Positions 34,170 through 61,400 of a DNA stretch of 64,000 bases are shown here, one piece after another. The notes under the pieces were generated by a model. That model was not told the DNA's origin. It searched no databases and was given only the letters and a program-made list of their open reading frames with translations. A program made the position numbers and the translations under genes. This DNA comes from Membranipora membranacea (taxonomy: Eukaryota; Bryozoa; Gymnolaemata; Cheilostomatida; Membraniporidae): contig OU612065.1 in assembly GCA_914767715.1 (NCBI GenBank), positions 40,794,001-40,858,000 on the forward strand, given 5' to 3'. The first letter of the stretch is position 1; each line of letters opens with the position of its first letter.

Positions 34170-35282
34170 ATGCTTGTGCCACAGTTGACGGCTGAAAAAC
34201 TCGAAACACCCACAACCACAATGCCACAGACAGACAGCGAGAAGGGATTCATGCCATGGAAGAGACCTGACAGTCCAAACAAAGACCAAGCACCGACCAT
34301 CACTACCCTAACAAGCCCACAAGATTATCTCTTTCCGGCTACGAGTGATGGAAGCTTTCTCAGTAAGCTACACAGCGCCGATACTATGTACGCTAGGTCC
34401 TCCTATGAATGGCCGTACACAAGCGGCTTCAAGACCACAGACACCTCCGCCTGGTGGGACATGCACGCTTCTGCTGGTGCTGCCGCTGGATCATGGTTTA
34501 CTGATATGACAGCTCCCGCTCCAGCTATGTCATACGCTACTTACAGCACTCCCGCTGAAGTAGACTACGCTCAGCTCACCTCTAGTATGGTCGTACCCTC
34601 TACTCATAGTACATCAGTACTGGCGCCGACGAGCTACCTGCCTTCTGTACCTGAAACATTCAAGACTAGCAGTGTAATCCCCTCTACAAACTACACGTCA
34701 ACAGCTACCAGCTCAACTACAACCACAGCAGCCAATACAACAACAACAACAAACCCACCAGCTCGCAGCCGACGATACACAGGTAGATCTGTCTGTGCCT
34801 GTCCTAACTGTCAGGAGATCGATAAACTCGGACCATCAGCTGCCCATCTTAAAGTCAAAGGACCTCACAACTGTCACATTCCAGGCTGCGGTAAGGTGTA
34901 TAATAAGACATCACACCTGAAGGCCCATCTCCGCTGGCACACAGGAGAGAGACCGTTTGTCTGTAACTGGCTCTTCTGTGGTAAGAGATTCACCAGAAGT
35001 GATGAGCTGCAGAGACATCTGAGAACTCACACAGGAGAGAAGAGGTTCGCCTGCCCAACCTGTAATAAGAAGTTCATGAGGAGCGACCATCTCACTAAAC
35101 ACATCAAAACCCATGAGGATGGTACCGCAGAGCCACCCACTCCATCTCCTCCCTGTACGCCCTCAGCCGCTGATGTAGATAATAATAACATTGATCCTAG
35201 CTTCATTCCTAAACAGGAGATGATGATGACATGTGCTAATGTTACCTCTGTAGCTAATTCGATGCCACAACAAACATCATAA
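34170..35282 (+). CDS. Sp6-9 class zinc-finger transcription factor
   Basis: This is a nuclear DNA-binding factor of the Sp family, binding GC/GT boxes. The 370-residue product starts at an ATG 9 bp after an acceptor (AG 34160-34161); the open frame further upstream lies in the intron. Near the N-terminus is KGFMPWKR, close to the GFHPWKR motif of Sp6-9 proteins, then SAWWDMH and SWFTDM resembling the Sp8/Sp9 Trp-rich block. A Ser/Thr-rich linker follows. The Btd box is RSVCACPNC near residue 206. Three C2H2 fingers lie near 235-257, 265-287 and 295-315. [19 protein letters not shown] and [12 protein letters not shown] are of the Sp6-9 type rather than Sp1-4. The family acts in limb, appendage and neural patterning in animals. 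Paralogue assignment (Sp8/9, buttonhead or Sp6/7) is uncertain. Polyadenylation signals follow near 35465 and 35625. Confidence 0.93.
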   Translation: MLVPQLTAEKLETPTTTMPQTDSEKGFMPWKRPDSPNKDQAPTITTLTSPQDYLFPATSDGSFLSKLHSADTMYARSSYEWPYTSGFKTTDTSAWWDMHASAGAAAGSWFTDMTAPAPAMSYATYSTPAEVDYAQLTSSMVVPSTHSTSVLAPTSYLPSVPETFKTSSVIPSTNYTSTATSSTTTTAANTTTTTNPPARSRRYTGRSVCACPNCQEIDKLGPSAAHLKVKGPHNCHIPGCGKVYNKTSHLKAHLRWHTGERPFVCNWLFCGKRFTRSDELQRHLRTHTGEKRFACPTCNKKFMRSDHLTKHIKTHEDGTAEPPTPSPPCTPSAADVDNNNIDPSFIPKQEMMMTCANVTSVANSMPQQTS

Positions 35283-36290
35283 ACAGTCATTCATAAACAG
35301 GCAGAGTAAGTCCATTCTCCGGCTAATATATTTTTGTATTAAATTTGTTTTTCTTTATTCTGTATGAATGTTATTTTCTTTGCTGCTTGTGATGTGGTCA
35401 ATAATGAATGATTGGATATTATTTATTAATACATTTGATATTAAATACTTCTAGAATGTTGTGTAAATAAATGGAAACATTTTATTTTTCATCGTTGTAT
35501 CATTTATCTGTTACATACTCGGCACCAAAATTATTTTTCGCAAATGCTTTTCTAGAACACACTAAGGTGCATATCCCATTTTAGAAGATTTTCTATAGAG
35601 GATTGTTGTAAATATTAGAATCAAAATAAAGTCATATGAACAAAAAACTATATCAGCAAGCTTATCTGGTGTTATCCAACGTCACAATGAAATACTAATA
35701 GGTTGGAGATTTTTTATTAGTCAAGCTCAACTTTGTACCAAAGAAATATGCTTGTCATAACAGCAGTTAGTAAATTAATGCGATCATCTTCACAATATGT
35801 TGTCATGGTTGGTAAGAAGAATGCTATTGCAGAAACATCAGCACTAAAGAAATTTAGCAACCCATTAAAATACTCATTTAGTAAAATTACAAAATTTTGA
35901 CACATTAAAATTCTTGGGAGGTGTCTGGGTTGCTAGAGTTATGAGGATGACAATAGAAGATAGTTTTCTATCTCACAGTAATGAGCGCCTAATGAGCGTA
36001 ATTTTGTAGTCGCTGTGAATTTTATCTCTCAACTTCATCTAAATTTTATTTGCTTTCAATTGTTGGATGAGAAAATTAAGTAAAACCAAACCTATTAAGT
36101 ATCCATTAGTCAGCTGATAGTGCAAGATTCCCTGGCTGCTGTATAAGTGATAAATGATAAGTCTAAGATCAGAGCTTAATATAAGCAGATATCCCAATAA
36201 GACGGTACAGTACAGCGGTGGGGGGGGGGGGAGTAGTCTCACCATATAAAACTGAACTGTAGGAATGGTCACATTCAAGTATCCTCTCCC
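35283..36290. other. Sp 3' UTR and intergenic DNA
   Basis: AATAAA motifs near 35465 and 35625 suit the Sp transcript end. After that comes AT-rich sequence with a G homopolymer near 36219-36230 and no exon-like features. Confidence 0.5.
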
Positions 36291-36299
36291 GCTTAGTTG

Positions 36300-36716
36300 T
36301 ATGTCTGACTCATCAGTTTGACAATCAGACGTCGGTCATCCCGATCACATGTCTGACAATCAGACGTCGGTCGTCCCGATCACATGTCTGACAATAAGAC
36401 GTCGGTCGTCCCGATCACATGTCTGACAATAAGACGTCGGTCGTCCCGATCACATGTCTGACAATAAGACGCCGATCATCCCGATCACATGACAGTAAGA
36501 CACCGGTCGTCCCGATCACATGACAGTAAGACACCGGTCGTCCCGATCACATGTTAGTAAGACACCGGTCGTCCTGATCACATGACAGTAAGACACCGGT
36601 CGTCCCGATCACATGACAATAAGACACCGGTCGTCCCGATCACATGACAGTAAGACACCGGTCGTCCCGATCACATGTTAGTAAGACACCGGTCGTCCTG
36701 ATCACATGACAGTAAC
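36300..36716. repeat. 35/31-bp minisatellite, about 12 copies
   Basis: About five 35-bp units containing GACGTCGGTCGTCCCGATCA are followed by about seven 31-bp units with GACACCGGTCGTCCCGATCA. The shift from long to short units is abrupt, suggesting separate expansion of a variant. It is intergenic, downstream of the Sp gene. Confidence 0.95.
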
Positions 36717-36719
36717 ATA

Positions 36720-38165
36720 CATGCACTCTCCTATATCACTCCCACTGATAGGGTCCAGCAAACTCAAAATTATGAAATTAAACAGGAAAATTTTCACCGG
36801 TAGAGATTTTGTCAGAAAGCTGTAACTTTCTAACATCAACAGCGGCGTCAAGACATAATTTTTAGTTATGTTATTTCTATATCCCTAAATGCCGGATCTA
36901 CTGTTGATAATCAAATCTCTGCAGATCTGAAAAACCACAGAACAGCGAATATCATTTATGTCAAACATCAACGTTTTTAGAAATTATTTTCATTGGGTAT
37001 TCTTTTAATGCTGTTATTTTTCTTGTCTTTAAATGTATTACAAGTTTTAATTTCCACATTATTGTAAACAACTCTGTTTAAAAAGCGTCATTTTTATCGC
37101 TTTATGTGAGGGTTAAGTATGCCTTATCTCTATCTCATTAAACCCTGTATCAGCAGTCAACACCAAACCTTAAATCAACCGCAAAATCTAACAACTAGTG
37201 TGCTTATACAATATTTTGGTATGTATTTTTTGATGAGTTATCTTGATGCAGTGTTTGTTGATACCAAAAACTTAAATAGAAACTATTCCACAAGTTTCCT
37301 CGCTCATGGTACCTTCTACTGGGGGAGATAAATTAATCTCAGTGGCTGTAGCTGTAGATATAATACTGCAGTGGTTATAGACAGATGAGTAAGCCCAGAC
37401 TGATATTATTATCTAACTGGTGAGCATAGAGGCATACAGGTTCTGTCTGCTGTAGTTGTTGTGATTTTTTGTAAAACTAAAAAACATGATCCGTAAATTC
37501 AACCAAGTTCTGAGCCACTAAACTGCAAGTCGATGGCTCACCAAATTGCTATGTTGCAAGATATCAAAAAAAGTGAATAATCAAAATTTTTCCAAATTGC
37601 TTTGTGACACCCTTTTAATTTGTCTAATGGTTGCAGCCTGCGGCTCTGTATACGTAAGATGACTCGACCATCTCAGCATAGCGCCGACCTACATAAAGCA
37701 CTTATATTTATATACATGAGAATTTACCGAGTCAGAATTGACTGCCCTTCAGATATAATTATAGGTTTTGACAGCCCTGAACAAGTTTCCTCCCCGCATG
37801 CCGCATGTGTTAATAATGGAAAACCTTAAAGGGTCCTGTAGCTAAACCCACTCTCAAAGATTTATCAGGCCAAGTGTCATCCTCACCAAATTGGCCTCGA
37901 CTGCCTCTCCAAATAACTTTGACATAGTTTAAAACAATTTACACCCAGATGGGATCTACTGGCAGTTATATCAGGCGGCCAACTCAGGTATTTGCTGCAT
38001 ATTATCTTTTTGGTGAAAGGAATAAATTGACAGAAATCATAGATATGATTGATTGATTTGTATTCTATCACTAACTGTAAAAGTTGTGAGAAAAGGTTGC
38101 TGGTAGACGTACTCTGCTAAAAAATAATGAAGTCGCCTTGCATGCAAAAATAGTATTATTAAAAA
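36720..38165. other. intergenic, no gene seen
   Basis: AT-rich unique sequence; the short frames at 37119-37331 and 37620-37829 have no recognisable homology or splice context. Confidence 0.5.
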
Positions 38166-38169
38166 GTAG

Positions 38170-38332
38170 TTAAAAAACTGTATTATTAATATAAATGCAC
38201 ATGTGTCTCAAAAAGCAGTCTTTGCCCCAGGCAGTGCGGTAATTAAGGTGTCTAAGCCGACCTGAGGGGCATCGTTCGAGGTAGTTATGGATAAAGTGTT
38301 CGTCATCAGTGAATATCTGCATTACACGATTT
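38170..38332 (-). pseudogene. LINE ORF2 C-terminal fragment
   Basis: The minus-strand frame reads QIFTDDEHFIHNYLERCPSG then RLRHLNYRTAWGKD, matching in order and spacing the frame at 63057-63190 (IIHDDEHFLNNFLQKLPSG, RYRSLKSELPRVK). Both resemble the C-terminal tail of RT-bearing LINE proteins. Only about 50 codons remain. Confidence 0.65.
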
Positions 38333-38339
38333 TTTAAAT

Positions 38340-39207
38340 GATTTAATGATTATACTGTTAGGATATGTAGAGATATTAAAAATAAAAAGTGACGCCGCAG
38401 AGCTCATATAGTGCTCTAATCACCACCCAAACCTGCCACGCTGAAAAAAACTCATCTGTCAGAACGTGGGAACTTATGTCTCATACAGCCATCACCTTTG
38501 TTATCAAACATTAAAATATTGATCTAAATGGTTATTTTCTGTGGCAGTCTTGTGCCAGCAAGATAATGCATGTAATACCTCAATAATTTGCAGTATAAAT
38601 ACATGTTATGCGTTTCAAGCCATGGCCATAGCATGTAATTTCAGGCAACTAACTTTGAAATAAAATATAGGTATCGCAGGCAATAATTTGAAGAATATTG
38701 ATTAATTAAAAGAACAGAATGGAGTTGATAGAGAGGATAATTGGTCCTTGATATTCTATAAGCTGCTTTATTTAGCTGCTGAATCACAAGGAAGGATTAT
38801 TCAGCTCAGGTTTAATCTTTTATTTTGTAATATTTGATCTACATAACTAGAAAAACACAAAACTCTCACAAGATGCACAAAGAATAAACTGATTTTGTGT
38901 GAAAAATTAAAAATCAGCTCAGCAAAATTGGCAACAGTGTTGGACGATGCTTACTTTAGTTTTCACAATAATATCACAACTTTCATACTCGATCAGCCTT
39001 GGAATTACTGAGTTATATTTACAAATGGGTCATCACTCTGATGACGGCTAACTGATGTACAGCGTAAGGTGCCCAGCGTTAGGTACACACAAAATAGAAC
39101 TGGCTGGGGGGTAAAATAAGAGGATACAAAAACAATTCTGTACAATAAAGCAGCCTAACCATAATAACAGCACATTTTATTAGGTTTTATTTTTAGGCGG
39201 GGCTGTT
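38340..39207. other. intergenic and TUBG 3' flank
   Basis: No gene seen. Several AATAAA motifs on the minus strand directly after the gamma-tubulin stop (about 39175-39207) are candidate polyadenylation signals. Confidence 0.5.
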
Positions 39208-52057
<12,850 letters not shown>

Positions 52058-52403
52058 ATTGTGACCCGACTATATTTCACTTATACTGCCTTGACGGTGA
52101 TTTTTGCTCACTATGCAACCTGGTATGTGCAAAATAGAGTTAGAATTCCTGTGTTAGACAAACAGTTTGAGCTTTGAAGTTGTTTTGAAATGGCGCCTTA
52201 ACAACATCCGGAATTAATTGTCTGCAGATTATCAATGAGATGTTTGGAAATATTACAATTTGACAATAAGCCTCATCTGTAAGTTGTGGTGGACATCATG
52301 TGAAGTTTTCTGCATATAACCTTTACATCATGGCCACTATCTGGAAATCATGTTTTTCACCTGAACTTATCTACTAACTCTTGAAAAGCTCTAAAACAAC
52401 ACT
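52058..52403. promoter_or_regulatory. bidirectional TUBG-NOL10 promoter region
   Basis: Only 346 bp separate the two divergent start codons, so 5' UTRs and promoter elements of both genes must share it unless distant non-coding exons exist. No TATA box stands out. Shared control of the two genes is inference from the layout. Confidence 0.6.
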
Positions 52404-55400
52404 ATGCAGGTTTCCAACCCAAATAATATCAAAATTTACAACCTAAGTGCTGGAAGGTCATTACCAGAGGTGAGAAATTATAATATGTCAAGAGCAGGAT
52501 TTAGCTAGCATGAGATATTCATTATTAAATAGCCAACAACATGACATACATATTATCATATATATAATTATATATGATATATATGCTATGATCAACTCCT
52601 TGCTAAAGCATGATATAGGCTATAGTATAGTATAATAATTTAATGGAATTGAAAAATAGTGGACATTGGCATGAATTGACAGTGGACACAAATCTCAGAG
52701 TTGGGAAAAGCAGGAGTTTTGACATATCTATGACTATGTTATATAATATGATTTTTTGAACAGCTCATCATTCCATCATGAGTCATGACAATTTAACAAC
52801 AACTACTACAAACTAACAATTTAATTGATTGTTGATTCTAGTGGTTGTCAGAAAAGAAGAGGCGTAAACTACAACAACAAGATGTTGGTAAGTGTGTGAG
52901 CATTTACTATTACTTATGACGGAAGTACGTTCTCTTATATATAAGGTTCAATGTGATATCAACATTATAATTTATTGCATTTGAGCTGCGGAAATGGAGC
53001 GCAAGACTCGTCGGCTTCTTACCTTGTGGTTGTGAGGTGTATCCACATACTCAAAGTACGAGGGTATGCATATTGTACATCATAACCATGTATCTCAACA
53101 CGCACCAATTACAAACATCACATAGTCATCTACAGACTTCTGTGTAAAGGAGACGCCCAATCTGCATTAATAACCAAAACAGCAGTTTACCACGTCTCAC
53201 AACATTCTGTAATTATTACATTAGCCAAATACGTGTATTAGTTTTCAGTTTCACTATATTTCATTTAAGATATACGACGGCGGATTGAGCTGTTACAAGA
53301 CTTTAGCATGCCACATGTTAGTAACTTAGTAAAGACAACTAAAGACAGTCAGTATATAATCACATCAGGAACATATAAACCTAGACTGAGGGTCTATGAT
53401 ACCAGTATGATGTCCCTCAAATATGAGAAGATTATGGATTCACATGCCATTCAGATTGTTTCACTCGAGGAAGACTATTCCAAGGTGAGATTCAAATAAG
53501 ATATGGGACAAAAAAGTGCTCAAACCAAGGACATCTGCAATGAAGAGGTCAGAAGAAAAAACCAAATAGTATCCACTCTCCAAATCGAATGATGTCGAAT
53601 TATTTTTGTGATTATATGAATGTATGGTTATGGTTCACGCGATTTGAATCCCACATGACATACAACATTTTGTTTCTAAAACCCGATATCATTATGTATA
53701 TGATATTATATCCATCACATATGTAAATTGTATTATATTCATTAGATATGTATATGATATTGTATCTTACATATAAATTATATTATATCCATTAGATATG
53801 ATATTGTATCCAACATATATGTATATGATATTATATATTTAGATTGTGATATTACAAGATGACAGATATATAGAGTTCCATCATAGATACGGTAAAATCC
53901 TGCGTACGCGGATACCCAAGTTTGGGCGTGATATGTCTTATTACTATCCTTCCTGTGATCTATATATAGCTGCATATGGGTAAGTATTACATAAGACCTG
54001 ACATATCATACTAGTTACTAGTTACTAGGCATGTGCAGACAAAGTGTAAATTATCCTATCTGAGCCATCAGTATATCGTATTAATGTAAGTAGTGAGCGT
54101 GGATAGTTTATATAACACAACATCAGCTTTTCTGTATCTCTCTGGCTATCCGCCTTTCACCATGCTGTAGGTAGTGAGTAGAGTAGTGAGCCTCCTGAAG
54201 TCATGTGCTTATTTACTTGTGGTTACTCATACTCAGTGTTATACATATGTTTATATATTGTAGTGACGAAGTTTACCGGCTAAACTTAGAGCAAGGAAAA
54301 TTCCTTAACTCAATAAAAACTAGCTCAAAGTAAGTTTGTTAGACTCTAGTCTATGAACATCTATCTAAAGTTGACTATGATAATACAGACTGTAGTATCA
54401 TGATTTACATATTTTCACAGCTGAGTTAAATGATAGCTACAGCTCTACGTACCAAACAATAAGAAAATATATCAATAGTATAGTCTGTTATACAATAAGA
54501 TAATATACCATAATTATCTGTTATATTAAATGGTCCATTATATGTTATAGTGAGGTGACATGCTGTGAATTTAATCCTGAGCACCAGCTCTTTACCTGTG
54601 GGACGGCTCATGTAAGTATAATCTACGTCTTCTTTATTTGCTCACTCTATATATATATATAAGGACACGGAGTAAGTTTTAGACGGGAGTAAATCCCTGC
54701 TCATATTTCACAGCTATATAATATTGTGAATATTATTGATCTTGACGATTTTAAATTTTGCTCATTTTTAAGTAGACTCCCCACATTGCTTAACGCAGAG
54801 TTTATGATCATACTTGTTATATATGAGTATTTATAATATCTATCTATCAGGGAAACATAGAATGCTGGGACCCGAGAACACGATTCAGAGTCGGAATGCT
54901 TGACTGTGCTTTAGCCACGTACCAGGAGTCTAGCATGTGAGTCCCAGTCCTTTATCTCGAGCTGACTTTGTTTGTTGGTCCAGTTTTTAGTGGTATAGTA
55001 TTGTAATCTTTCTATTGTAATCTACCTAAAAACCTTACCACAGTGATGAGTGCATCACTGTCATGTGGCAGCACAAACTTGTCTAATAATGAAATATACT
55101 AATTGTATCTTACTCGAGAAGTTGATTCCAGGGACTTTCTCTTGTCTATTCGGTCCTTTTCCAGATTGTTTGCAGCTCTGATAGCCATTTATAACTAACA
55201 CTCTGCTTGTGACCACACACTTGATTATTAAATGTTTTATTATGATTTACAGAGAGTCGGTTCCTAAAGTGTCGACACTGAAATACAAAGATGGATTAAA
55301 CCTAGGAGTGGGCACCAGTTCAGGGCAGGTATGTATACCGGTATACCACAACAGGCTCAAGTGAATAAAAGTGGGATTTTATGACATGTCGTTATTGAAC

Positions 55401-58400
55401 ATGCTATAAATAACTTGGATCCCACAAAGTCCAATGTGAGGCTGTTCGAACCTCCCTAACTAGTTCAATATGCGTAACGTAGCAGTTATTTGATGTATTT
55501 TAGAGTCATCTGCTCCTTTTTTCATCAAATTATGAAGATAGCTCCCTATAATCAAAACTTCTTAATAACTATCACAAGGTCGATGCCTATTCATTGATGT
55601 TCTAAATTGCTAGAACATCAATGTACATCTCGTACAAAAGCTTATTTTTCAGTGGTATTATAATAAATATATATTTCTATGTCTGTATGTCTGTCTATCT
55701 GTCTATCTGTCTGTCTATCTGTCTGTCTGTATGTCTGTCTGTAATACATCTTGCTGTTGTTGAATATGATTTTTGAATGCGCTTCACATTGTCAGTGGCA
55801 TTTTGTTCATTCACAGTCCTCTGGCTTGTTGATAGCTGTATTGCTATTTATTTTGGGTTGTAATTCCAGTTTTTTTTTACGATTTCAGTATTTCAGTATA
55901 TAATTTCAGGTATCAATTCATGATTTCAGGTATTATTGTATGATATTCGAGCTATGAAGCCTTATTTAGTAAAGGACCATAACTATGAGCTGCCCATTAA
56001 AAGTATCACCTTCCAGGAGAAGGAGGACATTGTGCTCTCTATGGATAAAAGAATTGTCAAAATGTGGGATAGAAAAACGGTAAGATATTCACTGGTTATA
56101 TAAACCCAGATACGATTACAGATATGTAAGTCAATTCGCAAAACTTTCAAGAAGCATCTTATGGATTTAATTTTTCAGAATTTCTGTCCTGGTTAATTCA
56201 ATTTTATATGTTCCCAATCATTTCCTTACAGTCTGATTCTATCATTGGAAGTGATTGATTTGTTTACATCCTGAACTCGTGACTGTACTTGTTGTTTACA
56301 GGGTAAAGCCTACACACACATAGAGCCGGAGGAGACAAGTCTTAATGATTTATGTGTTATGCCTGGTACTGGTCTCCTCTTCATGGCAAACGAGGCTCCA
56401 AAGATCCTCACATACTACGTCCCGGTGAGTAGACATTGTTATCTACTAATCAATAATGAGTAACATTCGAGGTTGCCCCCAGCTCTACGTCATCACTATG
56501 GCCATTGTTCATAGCTATTTTATTCCCTTGTTTTGAGATCCCACGATTCTATACTTAGGCCAACTATCCAGTGAGGAGATGAACCTGCATGATACATCTT
56601 TTGATATACAATAATCCATCTCAGTATCAAACTCATAGGGTTTTGTCTATGGCTTGCCTATAACTTGCAGCAGTTTTCCCAAAGAGACATCATCATTCTT
56701 GAGCGGAGAGAGTAATTTTGTTATGATATCCATAATTTTTACCAAGTATGGCATAAAAAGCAGTGCTATCTGCCTGTACGTAGATGATGGCGTATTATAT
56801 CTGACTGTTGTATGTTTATTTCGCAGAGCCTGGGACCAGCTCCTAAGTGGTGTTCATTCTTGGATAATATAACAGAGGAGCTGGAAGAGACTGCAACAGC
56901 ACAAGGTAATCCTCACCGCATCAGCGTACACGTCATCATGTCATCATGTCATTGTACAGACTTAAGTCATGTAACCATTTGGGATAAGACCAGACAAGCA
57001 CAACCTCTCCTGACTTGCAGCGAATCTTCTAAATTAAATTTTTGATGTATTTCTCAGAGTAAACATCCAATATACAAAAATGGGTGTTGGGTTATCTCAA
57101 TCTCTATACTATTTCCTTTTATCAGTATATGATGAGTTATTTATCAGTATATGATGAGTTATTTCTACACTTGTTTATATTTTTAGTATACGATGACTAT
57201 AAGTTTGTGACTCGTTCTGAGTTAGAGGAGATGAATCTGACACAGTTTATTGGCTCCACTCTGCTCAGAGCTTACATGCATGGCTTCTTTATGGATATCA
57301 GACTCTACAAAAAGGTGCTGTGACCTTTATCTAATAAATTAAACAAATATATACAGTCTACCTGTATATATTTTAATTTCACCCATCAGCAGCCAGATAA
57401 GATCCCTTTATATATATGACTGTCTCCATTATACCTTGTGAGTGATGACCTCTTTTATGGATGTGTGTAAAGATCATTTAACATCAAGCTGAGGGTTAGC
57501 GTGTGATGAAAAGCCCCCCCCCCCCCCCCCCCCCGCCCACAACAAAGCTTGTCAAGACAGGCTAGCTCAGGGTAGGCATAAGTTGGTATTTTACTGTATA
57601 TTTCAGGCTCAGGGTATTAGCTGGTATTTTACTGTATATTTCAGGCTCAGGGTATTAGTTGGTATTTTACTGTATATTTCAGGCTCAGGGTATTAGTTGG
57701 TATTTTACTGTATATTTCAGGCTCAGGGTAGTAGTTGGTATTTTACTGTATATTTCAGGCTCAGGGTATAAGTCAGTATTTACTGTATATTTCAGACTCA
57801 GGGTATTAGTTGGTATTTTACTGTATATTTATAGCCTCATGGTATAAGTCAGTTTTTACTGTATATTTCAGGCTCAGGGTATTAGTTGGTATTTTACTGT
57901 ATATTTCAGGCTCAGGGTATAAGTCAGTATTTTACTGTATATTTACAGACTCAGGGTATTAGTTGGTATTTTACTGTATATTTCAGGCTCAGGGTATTAG
58001 TCGGTGTTTTACTGTATATTTCAGGCTCAGGGTATTAGTTGGTATTTTACTGTATATTTCAGACTCAGGGTATAAGTCAGTATTTACTGTATATTTCAGG
58101 CTCAGAGTATTAGTCGGTATTTTACTGTATATTTCAGGCTCAGGGTATTAGTTGGTATTTTACTGTATATTTCAGACTCAGGGTATAAGTCAGTATTTAC
58201 TGTATATTTCAGGCTCAGGGTACTAGTCGGTATTTTACTGTATATTTCAGGCTCATGGTATTAGTTGGTATTTTACTGTATATTTACAGACTCAGGGTAT
58301 TAGTTGGTATTTGACTGTATATTTATAGCCTCAGGGTATAAGTCAGTATTTACTGTATATTTCAGGCTCAGGGTATGAGTTGGTATTTTACTGACTATTT

Positions 58401-61400
58401 CCAGACTCAGGGTATAAGTCAGTATTTAATGTATATTTACAGGCTCAGGGTATTATTTGGTATTTTACTGTATATTTCAGGCTCAGGGTATAAGCGAGCC
58501 GTTTGCTTATAACGACTACAGAAAGAAGAAGATCAGACAGAAGATAGAGGCCGATAGAGAAGACAGAGTTAAACCTAAATATAAGCTTCCGTCTGTCAAC
58601 AAAGATCTGGCTCAGAAAATACTCGACAACGACGGCGACAAAGTAAGTCACTCAAACCTACTCAGTCAAACACGTCAGTCAGACATGTTTGTCATAGTAG
58701 GAATCCGTGTCAACTAGTTAATATAACTTAACTCTACTGAGATATACTCATCATTCGGAAGGAAGTAACTTGAAAACCTTCCATTAGCATATTTAAATGT
58801 GAAACCTAATTCAGGTTACCCCTTGTGCAACAACAGACCAAAAACTAAATTACTAGGAGAGGCTAAGTCTGGTGTAAAACTGTTGTTTGGTGCTAAATAC
58901 ACATATATCTTAATCATCAACCATCAACTGACAGCAGCATTTGATAATGAAAGATCACAGTCACATAGCCCCGTCACAGCGTCACAGTCACATCACCCTG
59001 TCACAGCGTCACAGTCACATCACCCTGTCACAGTCACATCGCCCTGTCACAGTCACATCACCCTGTCATAGCGTCACAGTCACATCACCGTGTCACAGCG
59101 TCACAGTCACATCACCCTGTCACAGCGTCACAGTCACATCGCCCTGTCACAGTCACATCGCCCTGTCACAGTCACATCGCCCTGTCACAGTCACATCACC
59201 CTGTCATAGCGTCACAGTCACATCACCCTGTCACAGCGTCACAGTCACATCACCCTGTCACAGTCACATCGCCCTGTCACAAGGTCACAGTCACATCAAG
59301 CTGTCACAGCGTCACAGTCACATCACCCTGTCACAGGGTCACAGTCACATCGCCCTGTCACAGTCACATCGCCCTGTCACAGTCACATCGCCCTGTCACA
59401 GTCACATCGCCCTGTCGCAGTGTCACAGTCACATCGCCCTGTCACAGTCACATCACCCTGTCACAGTCACATCACCCTGTCACAGTCACATCGCCCTGTC
59501 ACAGTCACATCGCCCTGTCACAGTCACATCGCCCTGTCACAGTCACATCGCCCTGTCACAGTCATATCGCCCTGTCACAGTGTCACAGTCACATCGCCCT
59601 GTCACAGTCACATCGCCCTGTCACAGTCACATCGCCCTGTCACAGTCACATCGCCCTGTCACAGTCACATCGCCCTGTCATAGTCACATCGCCCTGTCAC
59701 AGTGTCACAGTCACATCGCCCTGTCACAGTCACATCGCCCTGTCACAGTCACATCGCCCAGTCACATCGCCCTGTCACAGTCACATCGCCCTGTCACAGC
59801 GTCACAGTCACATCGCCCTGTCACAGTCACATCGCCCTGACACAGTCACATCGCCCTGTCACAGTCACTTCGCCCTGTCACAGTCACATCGCCCTTTCAC
59901 AGTCACAGCGCCGCAGTCACAGCGTCGCAGTCACATTGCCCTGACACAGTCACATCGCCCTGTCACAGTCACTTCGCCCTGTCACAGTCACATCGCCCTG
60001 TCACAGTCATATTGCCATGTCACAGTCACATCGCCCTGTCACAGTCACCTCGCCCTGTCACAGCGTCGCAGTCACATCGCCCTGTCACAGTCACTTTGCC
60101 CTGTCACAGTCACTTCGCCCTGTCACAGCGTCACAGTCACATCGCCCTGTCACAGTCAAATCGCCCTGTCACAATTTCACCTCCACAGCTACCAATGTAA
60201 TAATGATCCTTATATTCCTTCCCTTTTTGTTTTACAGAACGGTGGTTTAATGAAAGATGACCGGTTTGCGAATCTGTTCACAAATCCAGACTTCAATATA
60301 GACAAAGGCAGCTGGGAGTATAAGAATATATATCATAACGTCACAAAACTCGACGAGAAAGCGAAGAAGAAAAAATCACTGATGGCTGAAAAGTTTGATG
60401 AAGTCGAGGAGACAACTTCAACAAAGGAGAAGAAAAAAGAAAAGGTCTGTTTGGTTCCTGGTGATGTTGTATGGATATAGTTTATGTTTAACAGTGACAT
60501 GAAACAAAATCTTACCTCAGCGAGAAAACTTTACCCATTGAGTTGTTTATATCGTATATGATATTTCTATATGTTATATATGATAGTTATATATGATAGT
60601 TATATATGATAGTTATATATGATAGTTATATAAATGTAGTTTTATATATTGATGTATATAGAGTAAGAGAAGAGTGGACTCTGAAGAAGCTGAACTGAAG
60701 AAACCCAAATTCTTTGAGATTAAAGAAGGAGACTCAATCAAAGATCTCACATCTAAACCTGCAAAGATGAAGAAAACTAAGTAAGCTGCTATGTTTATAA
60801 TTTCTCCACATTAGTGAGCTGTCACCGATCATGAAATTAGGAAAAACTAATTATTTTGTGCATCATTTGTTTAACGCGTATAACTTCTAGATTACAACTC
60901 AAAGTAAGTGGTCATTTAGTATGATTCTGTGTACCTTAGTACATTTGTGCATGTGTACCTTTGTTTAGTATTGTACAGTCTACTGCAGTCTTGACTGCTA
61001 ACCATACACATGTCCCTGTCACTGATCGATCCAGCCATGTAATAAATGTCTCTCCATGTGATATTTTAGGTTACCTCTTGAAGAAAGAATCGCTTCTCTA
61101 GAATCTAGAAGTGACACAATCTTACATAACTCTGCATTCGGTGCTAAAGAAATGACTTTCAAAGTTGGAGTGGTAAGACACACACACACCTTTACTGTAT
61201 ATAATATATTACAGTGCGATTAAATATTATAATTACTTATTATTGAGAATAATTTTAATAATAATTTTTCAACCAACGTATTGTCAACTGAAGTTTAGAG
61301 TATAAACTCTGCGAAATATTCACAGTGATTTGATGCCTTTTGGTGATACGACTATTCATCATGTGGTTCAGAACTTATTTGATCACTATTATGTCATTCA

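Noticed and set aside
58941-59840. 299-codon open frame (Ser/His/Val-rich repeats)
   Set aside because: It is the stop-free reading of a 19-bp minisatellite inside NOL10 intron 13; other frames are open too.
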